Shown one piece after another: positions 1-5,649 of a DNA stretch of 5,649 nucleotides; the stretch's first letter is position 1, and every line of letters begins with the position of its first letter. The stretch is from Parvularcula sp039033795. Lineage in GTDB: Bacteria > Pseudomonadota > Alphaproteobacteria > Caulobacterales > Parvularculaceae. The DNA lies in the NCBI GenBank assembly GCA_039033795.1, contig JBCCBY010000208.1, positions 1 to 5,649 on the forward strand, given 5' to 3'. The position numbers were made by a program, and so were the translations under genes. Under the pieces are notes generated by a model, which ran no database searches, had not been told where the DNA came from, and saw only the letters and a program-made list of their open reading frames with translations.

Positions 1-1783
1 CATGATTGCATTGGCCTGAATGGGGTGTCTCTTCCATCTGACGCAAGAGCGCGTTCATTTCCTCCGTGCTGAGACGGCGCCCGGCTCGAACAGAGTTTCG
101 GCAAGCATGGTTACCCAAAGTCTCAGCGATCTGATCCTTCAACGACACATCGTGCCCTAATTCAGCGAGGTCACAGGCCAGGTTTTTGACAAGGCCGGTG
201 ATATCAAAATCCCCCAGCACCCCTGGAACCTCGCGTACAAGGATGGTTCCAGGACCGAAACTCTCGATGACCAACCCGTAGTCAACGAGCTCTTCTCTGC
301 GTTCCAGGACAACAGCCGCCTCATCCTCAGAAAGCTCCACCACCTCAGGAACCAAAAGCGTTTGGCGGATAGGAGGCTGACCTTTGGAGGCCTCCTTCAT
401 ACGCTCATAGACGAGGCGCTCATGGGCCGCATGCTGATCAACGATGACGAGCCCATCTTCCGTTTGGGCCACGATATAGGTTTCGTGGAGCTGCGCCATT
501 GCGGCGCCTAGGGGGAAATCCTGCGGCAGTGGGGCCGGTACGGCAACCACCGCGGCTGATGTTGCAACAGGCGCTGGGCGTGCGGTTGGACGCAGGCCGA
601 AGGAGGCTTGCCTTTCAGCAAAACCTGGCGCTCGCGCGATGACCGCGTCTGGCACGCCTGGCTCCGTCGCCCCAGAGAAGGGGTTGGAGGTGACTGCTGC
701 ACGCAAGGCTTGCTGAGCAACCGTGGTTGATGCCTGGTGGCCCGCTTCACCGATCGCCGCTCGCAGACCACTGACAATCATGCTGCGGATGGTGGCAGCA
801 TCCCGAAAACGCACCTGGGTCTTTGCTGGATGAACGTTCACATCAACAAGTCGTGGCGGCATATCGAGGAAGAGGCACAAAAGCGGATGCCGGTCACGCG
901 CCAGAAAATCAGCATACGCCCCCCTCACGGCACCCACGATCAGCTTGTCTTGAACTGGTCGTCCGCGCACAAAGAGGTACTGCCGGTCAGGCAGACCGCG
1001 ATTGAACGTCGGCACACCGGCGAAACCAGACAAAGATACCTCGCCGCGCTCGAGGCTGACCGGCACAGCGTTGTCGCCAAAATCGCGGCCCATAATCGCG
1101 GTCAAGCGAGAGAGATGCCCCTCAGCACCAGGAGGTTCTTGGCGGTAAGAAAACCGTTGGCGGCCATCGGTGACGAGTTTGAACGCCACATCGGGCCGGG
1201 CCATGGCCAGGCGCTTGACGGCATCGACGCATGCAGAGGCTTCGGCACGCTCTCCTTTTAAGAATTTAAGGCGTGCGGGTGTGGCGAAGAACAAATCCTC
1301 CACCTCCACCCTTGTGCCCGTGCCGGCAAAGGGTGCTGGACACAATTCACCAACGACGCCGCCTTTAACCTTGATTTGCCACCCCTCCCCACTGGTCTCG
1401 CGGGTGGTGATCGTTAACCGTGCCACGGCACCGATTGAGGGAAGAGCCTCTCCGCGAAAGCCCATCGTGTCGATCGCCAAGAGATCCACATCGGAGCCCG
1501 GTTGCGCAGACAGTTTGGAGGTTGCGTGCCTTTCAAGGGACAAGGGCAGGTCGTCGGGGCCCATGCCGCAACCATCATCGGTCACCGCAATCCGCTTCCG
1601 CCCCCCGCCATCGATTTCAATGGTGATCCGGGTTGATCCCGCATCAAGCGCGTTCTCGACCAACTCTTTCAACGCCGCCGCTGGACGTTCCACGACTTCA
1701 CCCGCCGCAATGCGGTTCACGGCTCCTGGTGGAAGCCGGTGAATGCGATGGCGATTCGGCGAAAGCGGCTCAACAAGGACCAT
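1..1783 (-). CDS. mutL: DNA mismatch repair protein MutL, endonuclease type (3' end cut by window edge)
   Basis: MutL is the ATP-dependent matchmaker of methyl-independent mismatch repair, linking MutS to downstream excision. The 594 visible residues read without a stop or frameshift. The N-terminal GHKL ATPase is complete: ELVENALDAG (40-49), DDGCGM (69-74), RHATSKL (85-91), TMGFRGEAL (106-114) and GTRVEVEDLFFATPARLKF (156-174). The DVNVHPAKTQVRF block is at 314-326. A low-complexity Ala/Pro linker (about 350-425) leads to the C-terminal dimerisation and nuclease domain. The nuclease motif DQHA(X2)E(X4)E is at 449-460, an ACR motif at 560-562, and a likely beta-clamp motif QTLLVP at 474-479. 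The window ends after QCNH, where the family continues with GRPT; position 1 supplies the G that begins the next codon. About 20 residues are probably missing. The ATG at 1783 is chosen because family homology begins about 15 residues later; an in-frame GTG lies further upstream, and no strong Shine-Dalgarno sequence is seen. Confidence 0.97.
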   Translation of the reverse strand, partial: MVLVEPLSPNRHRIHRLPPGAVNRIAAGEVVERPAAALKELVENALDAGSTRITIEIDGGGRKRIAVTDDGCGMGPDDLPLSLERHATSKLSAQPGSDVDLLAIDTMGFRGEALPSIGAVARLTITTRETSGEGWQIKVKGGVVGELCPAPFAGTGTRVEVEDLFFATPARLKFLKGERAEASACVDAVKRLAMARPDVAFKLVTDGRQRFSYRQEPPGAEGHLSRLTAIMGRDFGDNAVPVSLERGEVSLSGFAGVPTFNRGLPDRQYLFVRGRPVQDKLIVGAVRGAYADFLARDRHPLLCLFLDMPPRLVDVNVHPAKTQVRFRDAATIRSMIVSGLRAAIGEAGHQASTTVAQQALRAAVTSNPFSGATEPGVPDAVIARAPGFAERQASFGLRPTARPAPVATSAAVVAVPAPLPQDFPLGAAMAQLHETYIVAQTEDGLVIVDQHAAHERLVYERMKEASKGQPPIRQTLLVPEVVELSEDEAAVVLERREELVDYGLVIESFGPGTILVREVPGVLGDFDITGLVKNLACDLAELGHDVSLKDQIAETLGNHACRNSVRAGRRLSTEEMNALLRQMEETPHSGQCNH

Positions 1784-1938
1784 GGTGCTGCTTAACCCCG
1801 AGTCGAGGGCCGACCCAATGTTGCTCTGGCGCCACAGTCGACGACCGCAGCGCACAAAAGCGACGTTCCGGCTTAACTTTGACTAGGCACCCTCCTTAAT
1901 GAGCGGTACCGTCTCCTCACTGTTGAGGGTGAGTGGGT
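1784..1938. other. Divergent intergenic region between mutL and the exported-protein gene
   Basis: This 155-base gap must contain the 5' signals of both divergent genes. On the plus strand, TTGACT at 1879-1884 resembles a sigma-70 -35 box, but no good -10 hexamer follows at 16-18 bases, so I do not call a promoter. No hairpin, tRNA or convincing small ORF is visible. A GANTC site (GAGTC, 1800-1804) lies just upstream of mutL. GANTC is the CcrM methylation site in many alphaproteobacteria, but one site is no more than chance would give. Confidence 0.4.
1925..1929 (+). promoter_or_regulatory. Shine-Dalgarno sequence that sets the start of the exported-protein gene
   Basis: GAGGG lies 9 bases before the ATG at 1939, a normal spacing. 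An in-frame GTG at 1933 would leave only 3 bases, too close for initiation. This favours the ATG and gives a signal peptide beginning MKSLL. Confidence 0.6.
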
Positions 1939-2640
1939 ATGAAATCTTTGTTGGTCGCATCGGCGGCATTGGCTGCAATGGGTCTGTCGAGTGCGCATGC
2001 GGCAGCAACCATCCTGACATTTGACGGGGCGCACGGCGAGATCGTCGACGTCGCCAATCTTGCTTTCGTCGAGAGCATTGACGTTGTGAACAATGACGGA
2101 TCCGCGCCGCAGGACACGCTTGTTATCTTTGACACAGAAACAAACACGCCGAATGGCGATGGCGATCTGTTGGCACCGTTTTTCGAAGCGCCCTTTGACA
2201 TCAACGGCACAGAAATTTTTCCAGGCGGCATTGCGATCATCCCAGATCAGGATGATCCCCTGGCGGACGATGAAGCCTTAGGCGGCATCATCACCTTTGT
2301 GTTCACCGTTCCTGTCACCATGGACAGCATTCGGTTTTTTGATGCCTCGACTGTCGAGGTCACCCTGTTCTCTGACAAGGGTTCGGCCGTTGAAATCGGT
2401 TCGGAGACGGTGACTGGGCTCGACGACGTGGTGGATAACCCCAAGAACGTGAACAAGACGGACGTCCTCGATTTAAGTGCGTATGTGGACGTTCTTTCGC
2501 TGCAAATTGACTTGAGCGGGACATCCGGCGGTTTTGATAATGTTTCCTTCGTCGCAACGCCGGTACCCGGTGCTTTGCCGTTGATGATAGGCGGGGTTGC
2601 GTTGGTCGGTTTTGCGGCGCGCCGTCGCCGCCAGCACTAA
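1939..2640 (+). CDS. Exported protein of unknown function with VPLPA-CTERM-like sorting tail
   Basis: The 233-residue protein has a signal peptide (MKSLLVASAALAAMGLSSAHA, likely cut after residue 21 or 22). An acidic, cysteine-free middle is rich in Asp, Val and Phe, with the alternating pattern of a beta-sandwich. The C-terminus is a sorting tail: TPVPGALPLM (207-216), a hydrophobic helix to about 226, then an Arg cluster (228-231). This matches the PEP-CTERM/VPLPA-CTERM class, in which an exosortase (XrtD type for VPLPA) recognises the tail in the inner membrane and the protein goes to the surface or extracellular matrix; that assignment is from family knowledge. The middle, with VIFDTETNT, GDGDL, GIAIIPDQDD, GGIITFVF and VTMDSIRFFD, resembles a recurrent exported-protein domain with the pattern VIFDxxNPxGGDxDL...GGxxxFxF, recalled and not searched. 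No enzyme motif is visible. The gene stands alone, divergent from mutL and with its own terminator. No exosortase gene lies in the window. Confidence 0.85.
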   Translation: MKSLLVASAALAAMGLSSAHAAATILTFDGAHGEIVDVANLAFVESIDVVNNDGSAPQDTLVIFDTETNTPNGDGDLLAPFFEAPFDINGTEIFPGGIAIIPDQDDPLADDEALGGIITFVFTVPVTMDSIRFFDASTVEVTLFSDKGSAVEIGSETVTGLDDVVDNPKNVNKTDVLDLSAYVDVLSLQIDLSGTSGGFDNVSFVATPVPGALPLMIGGVALVGFAARRRRQH

Positions 2641-2660
2641 AAGTAAGCCATATATGATAC

Positions 2661-2688
2661 AAAAGGCGGTCCCTGGACTGCCTTTTTT
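2661..2688 (+). terminator. Intrinsic terminator of the exported-protein gene, abutting the hisS stop
   Basis: An 11-bp stem pairs AAAAGGCGGTC (2661-2671) with GACTGCCTTTT (2676-2686), with one G-U pair and a CCTG loop, and the T run extends through 2688. It sits 20 bases after the plus-strand stop. Read on the minus strand it starts at the hisS stop codon (2689-2687). There the G-U pair becomes an A-C mismatch and only four T follow, so it would stop hisS transcripts less well. It probably serves both convergent genes. Confidence 0.9.
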
Positions 2689-4126
2689 ATGCCAACCGTT
2701 CCATCACCGCCGCAACGAAAGCGTCCTCGGCAATCGTCTCCTGACCAGGCCTTTCCTCGGTCCATTGATCGCGGCTCTCGATCGACGCAGACGCCTCCTT
2801 GCCAGCGCGAAGATCCTTGATCGTCACCTGCCCCGACGTGCGCTCGTCTTCACCGCAGATCACAACGATCGGCGCACCCCGTTTGTCAGCATAGCGCATT
2901 TGCGCCTTCATACCGGCGCCGCCGAGATAGACTTCAGCAGCAACACCTTCTTGACGCAGCGCCTGGGCCATGCGGTGATAACGCGGCATTTGAGTCTCTT
3001 CGAGCGCCAAAACAACGACGGGTGCCAAGGGTTCGGGCAACGCAGCCTTTGATTTGAGGGCTGTCAGCAGGCGGCTGACACCAACAGAACAGCCGACTGA
3101 CGGCACCTCTTGACCTTTAAATCGGGCGATCAATCCATCGTAGCGTCCACCCGACCCAACAGACCCAAACTGCACGGTTTGGCCCTTCTCGTTCTCCACA
3201 TCGAAGGTCAAGGCCGCCTCAAAGACCGGACCGGTGTAATAGTCGAGACCCCGGATCACCGAGGGGTCAAGCTTGACCCGGCTGCCATAGCCCATCTCCG
3301 TCAGGGTGGTGACAATAGCGTTCAGTTCTTCTGTCCCCTCTTCGCCTGCCTTGTTGCCAGTCAGCGAGGCGGTCATGTCATCGCCTTCCATGAACTGAAG
3401 CACCGCATCGATTTGCGCTGTTGCTAGCTTTGCGCCTTCGGTGAAGTCGCCGCTCTCATCTTTTCGTCCTTCGCCAAGAAGCAGGGCCACACCGTCCGCG
3501 CCAAGCCGATCAAACTTATCCATCGCCCGCAACACCGTGCCGGATCGGCCGTGATCCTCTGAAGACAGACCAATGACTTCAAGCAGACCTGTCATCACTT
3601 TGCGCGAGGAAAGACGGATTTCGACGTCCTGCTCATCAATCCCTGCCGCGGACAGCGCGTCGGCGAACATCATGATGATCTCCGCGTCCGCGTGGGGGGG
3701 AGGAGCAAAGCACGCATCGGCATCGATCTGTGTGAATTCACGAAACCGTCCGGGTCCTGGCTTTTCATTGCGCCAGACAGAGCCGACAGCATAGCGACGG
3801 TAGGGTCGGGGCAACGCGTCCATGTTCTCGGCAACAAACCGAGCAAGCGGCGCGGTCAAGTCATAACGCAGGCTGAGCCATTGCTCATCGTCGTCTTGCA
3901 GCGAAAAGACGCCACTGTTGGGTCGATCGACATCGGGCAGGAATTTACCCAGCGCGTCTGTGTACTCAAACGCTGGCGTCGACAGAGGCGCGTAGCCGTA
4001 GCGCTCGTAAACCTGACCAATGCGTTCAAGCATGATGCGTTCAGCAACAAGCTCTGCGCCGGACCGATCAGGAAATCCGCGTGCCGTGCGGGCTTTGGGC
4101 CGAAAGACTTTGTTCTTTTTTGCCAT
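2687..4126 (-). CDS. hisS: Histidyl-tRNA synthetase, divergent alphaproteobacterial type
   Basis: This class IIa synthetase charges tRNA-His with histidine in the cytoplasm. All 479 residues are present. Motif 1 spans about 43-60. Motif 2 (111-136) reads RYAVGSVWRNEKPGPGRFREF. The histidine-binding signatures are RGLDYYTGPVFE (292-303) and SVGSGGRYDGLI (322-333). Motif 3 is SVGCSVGVSRLL (343-354), and an anticodon-binding domain (about 368-479) follows. In the usual bacterial enzyme the motif 2 loop reads RHERPQKGRYRQF. The NEKPGPGRFRE version here is that of the alphaproteobacterial group whose tRNA-His is known to lack the extra G at position -1. The start is the ATG at 4126, which overlaps the TGA of an upstream reading frame by one base (TGATG). 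No Shine-Dalgarno sequence precedes it, so initiation probably depends on coupling to upstream translation. Its 3' end meets a convergent terminator. Confidence 0.98.
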   Translation of the reverse strand: MAKKNKVFRPKARTARGFPDRSGAELVAERIMLERIGQVYERYGYAPLSTPAFEYTDALGKFLPDVDRPNSGVFSLQDDDEQWLSLRYDLTAPLARFVAENMDALPRPYRRYAVGSVWRNEKPGPGRFREFTQIDADACFAPPPHADAEIIMMFADALSAAGIDEQDVEIRLSSRKVMTGLLEVIGLSSEDHGRSGTVLRAMDKFDRLGADGVALLLGEGRKDESGDFTEGAKLATAQIDAVLQFMEGDDMTASLTGNKAGEEGTEELNAIVTTLTEMGYGSRVKLDPSVIRGLDYYTGPVFEAALTFDVENEKGQTVQFGSVGSGGRYDGLIARFKGQEVPSVGCSVGVSRLLTALKSKAALPEPLAPVVVLALEETQMPRYHRMAQALRQEGVAAEVYLGGAGMKAQMRYADKRGAPIVVICGEDERTSGQVTIKDLRAGKEASASIESRDQWTEERPGQETIAEDAFVAAVMERLA

Positions 4127-4231
4127 CAGGCGCGGTTAGCGGCGCGCAGTGCCCTTTGCCAAGCCATGAAGGGGCTGTTCTTCGTGCTGTCATCAACGAC
4201 GGGCAGGTCCGGTTTTGGTGGATTTGGTCAT
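4126..4231 (-). pseudogene. Apparent frameshifted small ORF running into the hisS start
   Basis: I do not recognise this gene. Frame A starts at an ATG (4231-4229), with AGAGGGG at 4246-4240 as a plausible ribosome site 8 bases ahead. It reads MTKSTKTGPARR and stops at 4195-4193. From the AAAA run (4216-4213), the +1 frame instead reads PDLPVVDDSTKN, then SPFMAWQRALRAANRA. Its TGA (4128-4126) overlaps the hisS ATG by one base. Removing one A joins both frames into a 34-residue protein with GC-rich third codon positions. Three facts favour a real coding frame: its protein-like end, the exact TGATG overlap, and the lack of any other ribosome site for hisS. The +1 frame has an in-frame TGA just upstream and no ATG before the Met of FMAWQ. 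It could be a decayed gene, a sequencing or assembly error, +1 slippage at A-AAA, or chance. Confidence 0.35.
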
Positions 4232-4298
4232 GGTGAGGGCCCCTCTGTTTTCCTACCATAGCGGTGCAGTGTGCCTTAATCCCTGTGGCCATTGCAAA

Positions 4299-4329
4299 GA
4301 TGGCTGTCTGGCCCTCCCTGACTGCCATC
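4299..4329 (-). repeat. Inverted repeat between flgI and hisS
   Basis: GATGGC (4299-4304) pairs with GCCATC (4324-4329). A one-base mismatch is followed by an inner 3-bp stem, GTC/GAC, around an 11-base loop. Read on the minus strand it is followed by only TTT. It could be a weak attenuator or second terminator after flgI, or could form by chance. A shorter 5-bp hairpin (GCCCG/CGGGC, 4332-4349) lies between it and the longer one. Confidence 0.35.
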
Positions 4330-4351
4330 GCGCCCGGTCCCCTGCGGGCTC

Positions 4352-4386
4352 GGTCATGGCCGGACATCCCTCGTCCGGTCATGACC
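4352..4386. repeat. Long inverted repeat just downstream of flgI, possible terminator or REP-like element
   Basis: Two 14-base arms, GGTCATGGCCGGAC (4352-4365) and GTCCGGTCATGACC (4373-4386), flank a 7-base loop. In plus-strand RNA all 14 pairs form, one of them G-U; in minus-strand RNA that pair is an A-C mismatch. It lies 20 bases past the flgI stop, where a terminator would be expected. Neither strand shows a U tract after it, so it is not a textbook intrinsic terminator. It could instead stabilise the 3' end of flgL-flgI mRNA or be a dispersed palindromic repeat. Confidence 0.6.
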
Positions 4387-4389
4387 AAC

Positions 4390-4401
4390 CGGAACGTTCC
4401 G
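4390..4401. repeat. Perfect 12-bp palindrome CGGAACGTTCCG
   Basis: A gapless self-complementary 12-mer sits 5 bases downstream of the flgI stop codon and 3 bases from the long hairpin. Gapless palindromes make poor RNA hairpins, so a dimeric DNA-binding protein site is the more natural reading. Its place at the end of a gene does not favour an operator, and chance is possible. Confidence 0.3.
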
Positions 4402-4406
4402 CGCTT

Positions 4407-5501
4407 TTATTGCAAGACAATCTCAGCGTGGAGCGCGCCAGCCGCTTTGAGCGCCTCAAAAATCTCCACCATATCGCGCGGCGGAACATCCAGAGCGTTG
4501 AGACCTTCCACCAGGTCGCGCAACGACGCGCCGGCTTGCAGCGGCGCCACACCGCCCGGTTGGAAGACATCAATATCGGTCCTTGGAAGAACGATCGGCG
4601 AGCCTTCAGAAAAAGGTGCAGCAGGCACCGCGACGGGGGTCTCTGTCACACGGATGGTCAAGGCGCCCTGCGCCACCGCCACCGGCGCGATCCGCACATC
4701 CGACCCAAGAACAATGGTGCCCGACCGCTGGTCAATCACCACCCGCGCGCGGCGATCAGGCTCGAGCGTCAATCCTTCAAGCTGAGCAATCAAATGGGCT
4801 GGATTGAGCGCTGTTTGCTGGGCATCCAGCACCACGGTTCCCGCATCGGTCATCAGCGCGGGGTCACCTGGAAAGGTGAAATTGAGAAGACCCTCAATGC
4901 GTCTTGCCGTCGTGAAATCAGGGTCCCTGAGGGCAAGGCGGATCTCGGCCATATCGCTGAAGGAGAACGGCACCTCACGTTCAATCCTGGCACCGCCAGC
5001 GATGGTGCCGATTGTCTGTGTGCTTTGTTGCGCCGCTGCGGCTTGGCCTTCTGCGGAGAAACCGCCGACCACCAAAGGTCCCTGGGCCACAGCATAGACC
5101 TCGCTGTCTGCGCCAAGAAGCGGGGTCATGACGAGAAGCCCGCCTTGAAGACTGCGCGCATCGCCAATGGAACTCACCGCCACATCGATCGCGCTTCCCC
5201 TCCGAGCAAAGGGCGGAAGCGTCGCGGTGACAATCACCGCCGCGATGTTGTCTGGGCGAAAGCGCTCGTCCTGAACGTTGACACCAAGGCGTTCAAGAAG
5301 ACTGGACAAGGCTTCCTCTGTGTAAGGTGAATTCCGTAGAGTATCGCCTGTTCCGCCAAGGCCAACGACAATACCGTAACCAATGAGGTCGTTGCCCCTC
5401 ACCCCTTCAACATCGACAAGGTCCTTCAGCCGAACCGCCTGCGCATTCGCAGAGGCAGCACAAAGAACCAAAGTGATGAAGCTCAAGAGGACAAGGCGCA
5501 T
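4407..5501 (-). CDS. flgI: Flagellar P-ring protein FlgI
   Basis: FlgI assembles in the periplasm into the P-ring, the bushing around the flagellar rod in the peptidoglycan layer. At 364 residues it is full length for the family. A Sec signal peptide (MRLVLLSFITLVLCAASANA) is cut after residue 20 or 22; Cys14 lacks a lipobox, so this is not a lipoprotein. The mature N-terminus carries the family signature VRLKDLVDVEGVRGNDLIGYG (23-43), then GLGGTGD (48-53). Further family blocks are NIAAVIVTATLPPFARRGS (85-103), GGLLVMTPL (120-128) and VLPRTDIDV (304-312). The ATG overlaps the TAA of the upstream gene by one base (TAATG) and has no strong ribosome site, so the two are probably translationally coupled in one flagellar operon. 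No chaperone gene flgA lies next to it in the window. Confidence 0.97.
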   Translation of the reverse strand: MRLVLLSFITLVLCAASANAQAVRLKDLVDVEGVRGNDLIGYGIVVGLGGTGDTLRNSPYTEEALSSLLERLGVNVQDERFRPDNIAAVIVTATLPPFARRGSAIDVAVSSIGDARSLQGGLLVMTPLLGADSEVYAVAQGPLVVGGFSAEGQAAAAQQSTQTIGTIAGGARIEREVPFSFSDMAEIRLALRDPDFTTARRIEGLLNFTFPGDPALMTDAGTVVLDAQQTALNPAHLIAQLEGLTLEPDRRARVVIDQRSGTIVLGSDVRIAPVAVAQGALTIRVTETPVAVPAAPFSEGSPIVLPRTDIDVFQPGGVAPLQAGASLRDLVEGLNALDVPPRDMVEIFEALKAAGALHAEIVLQ

Positions 5502-5649
5502 TAGAGGAAGTTCGTCAATCGAAGGGCAGCTGATCGTCCTGTCACGGTGTAAAGAGCTTGCAATCGCGTTTCGAGCGACTGGGTCTCTGACACCGATTCA
5601 AAAGGATCAACACCGATCAGGCTGTCAATGGTCGTTTGCGCATCAAAAA
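5501..5649 (-). CDS. flgL: C-terminus of a flagellar hook-filament junction protein, probably FlgL (partial)
   Basis: Only the last 48 residues are inside the window; the frame is open to the edge and ends in TAA at 5503-5501. The segment is helical and ends LYTVTGRSAALRLTNFL. This matches the C-terminal D0 helix of FlgL and flagellin-like proteins, where endings such as LQxxYxVTxRLSxLSLxNYL are common. FlgL joins the hook to the flagellin filament and is exported by the flagellar type III system. The flgI gene directly downstream, with a one-base overlap, supports a flagellar role. FlgK has a related C-terminus and cannot be fully excluded, but in many alphaproteobacteria flgL is the gene that precedes flgI. 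Confidence 0.72.
   Translation of the reverse strand, partial: FDAQTTIDSLIGVDPFESVSETQSLETRLQALYTVTGRSAALRLTNFL

Noticed and set aside
737..1742. Plus-strand frames of 174 and 190 codons.
   Set aside because: Both are antisense to mutL, whose conserved motifs cover the same bases.
1753..1804. Two GANTC sites near the mutL start as a possible CcrM-controlled promoter.
   Set aside because: About 20 such sites are expected by chance in a window of this size.
1861..1875. Sequence CCGGAACGT (minus strand) shared with the palindrome after flgI.
   Set aside because: A nine-base match between two places is expected by chance when both strands are compared, and the palindrome is not completed here.
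1890..1899. Near-perfect Shine-Dalgarno TAAGGAGGGT on the minus strand in the mutL upstream gap.
   Set aside because: The only nearby start codon is a GTG within it that meets TAG after one codon; it is too far from mutL to serve it.
1879..1910. TTGACT followed by GGTACC as a sigma-70 promoter for the exported-protein gene.
   Set aside because: The spacing of 20 bases and the poor -10 sequence do not support it.
4068..4388. Open 106-codon minus-strand frame across the flgI-hisS gap.
   Set aside because: It spans the hairpins, overlaps the hisS start in another frame, and its composition is not protein-like.
4215..5330. Open 371-codon plus-strand frame.
   Set aside because: It lies antisense to flgI, which is unambiguous; the long frame follows from GC-rich codon bias.

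Overview
The window comes from an alphaproteobacterium; the order cannot be fixed from this sequence. Four signs point there. Histidyl-tRNA synthetase has the divergent motif 2 (RNEKPGPGRFREF) known from Caulobacter-like alphaproteobacteria. MutL is the endonuclease type, expected in bacteria without MutH. A secreted protein ends in a VPLPA-CTERM-like sorting tail, and the flagellar genes run flgL-flgI. The DNA is moderately GC-rich and densely coding, with no sign of mobile elements, CRISPR arrays, tRNA or rRNA.

Layout: positions 1-1783 (minus) hold mutL, intact but cut by the window edge about 20 codons before its expected end. A 155-base divergent gap (1784-1938) separates it from a plus-strand gene (1939-2640) for an exported, cysteine-free, acidic protein of unknown function with a C-terminal sorting tail. 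That gene ends in a strong intrinsic terminator (2661-2688), which abuts the stop codon of the convergent hisS (2687-4126, minus). A 280-base stretch (4127-4406) separates hisS from flgI. It holds an apparently frameshifted small ORF that runs into the hisS start codon, two hairpins and a perfect 12-bp palindrome. flgI (4407-5501, minus) overlaps by one base the end of an upstream gene (5501-5649) whose C-terminus looks like FlgL.

How the genes relate: flgL and flgI form a translationally coupled flagellar pair (hook-filament junction and P-ring). hisS and mutL are housekeeping genes with no evident functional link to them or to each other. The exported protein appears to be a single-gene unit. 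The least explained points are the small ORF fused by a one-base shift to the hisS start, and the structured region just downstream of flgI.
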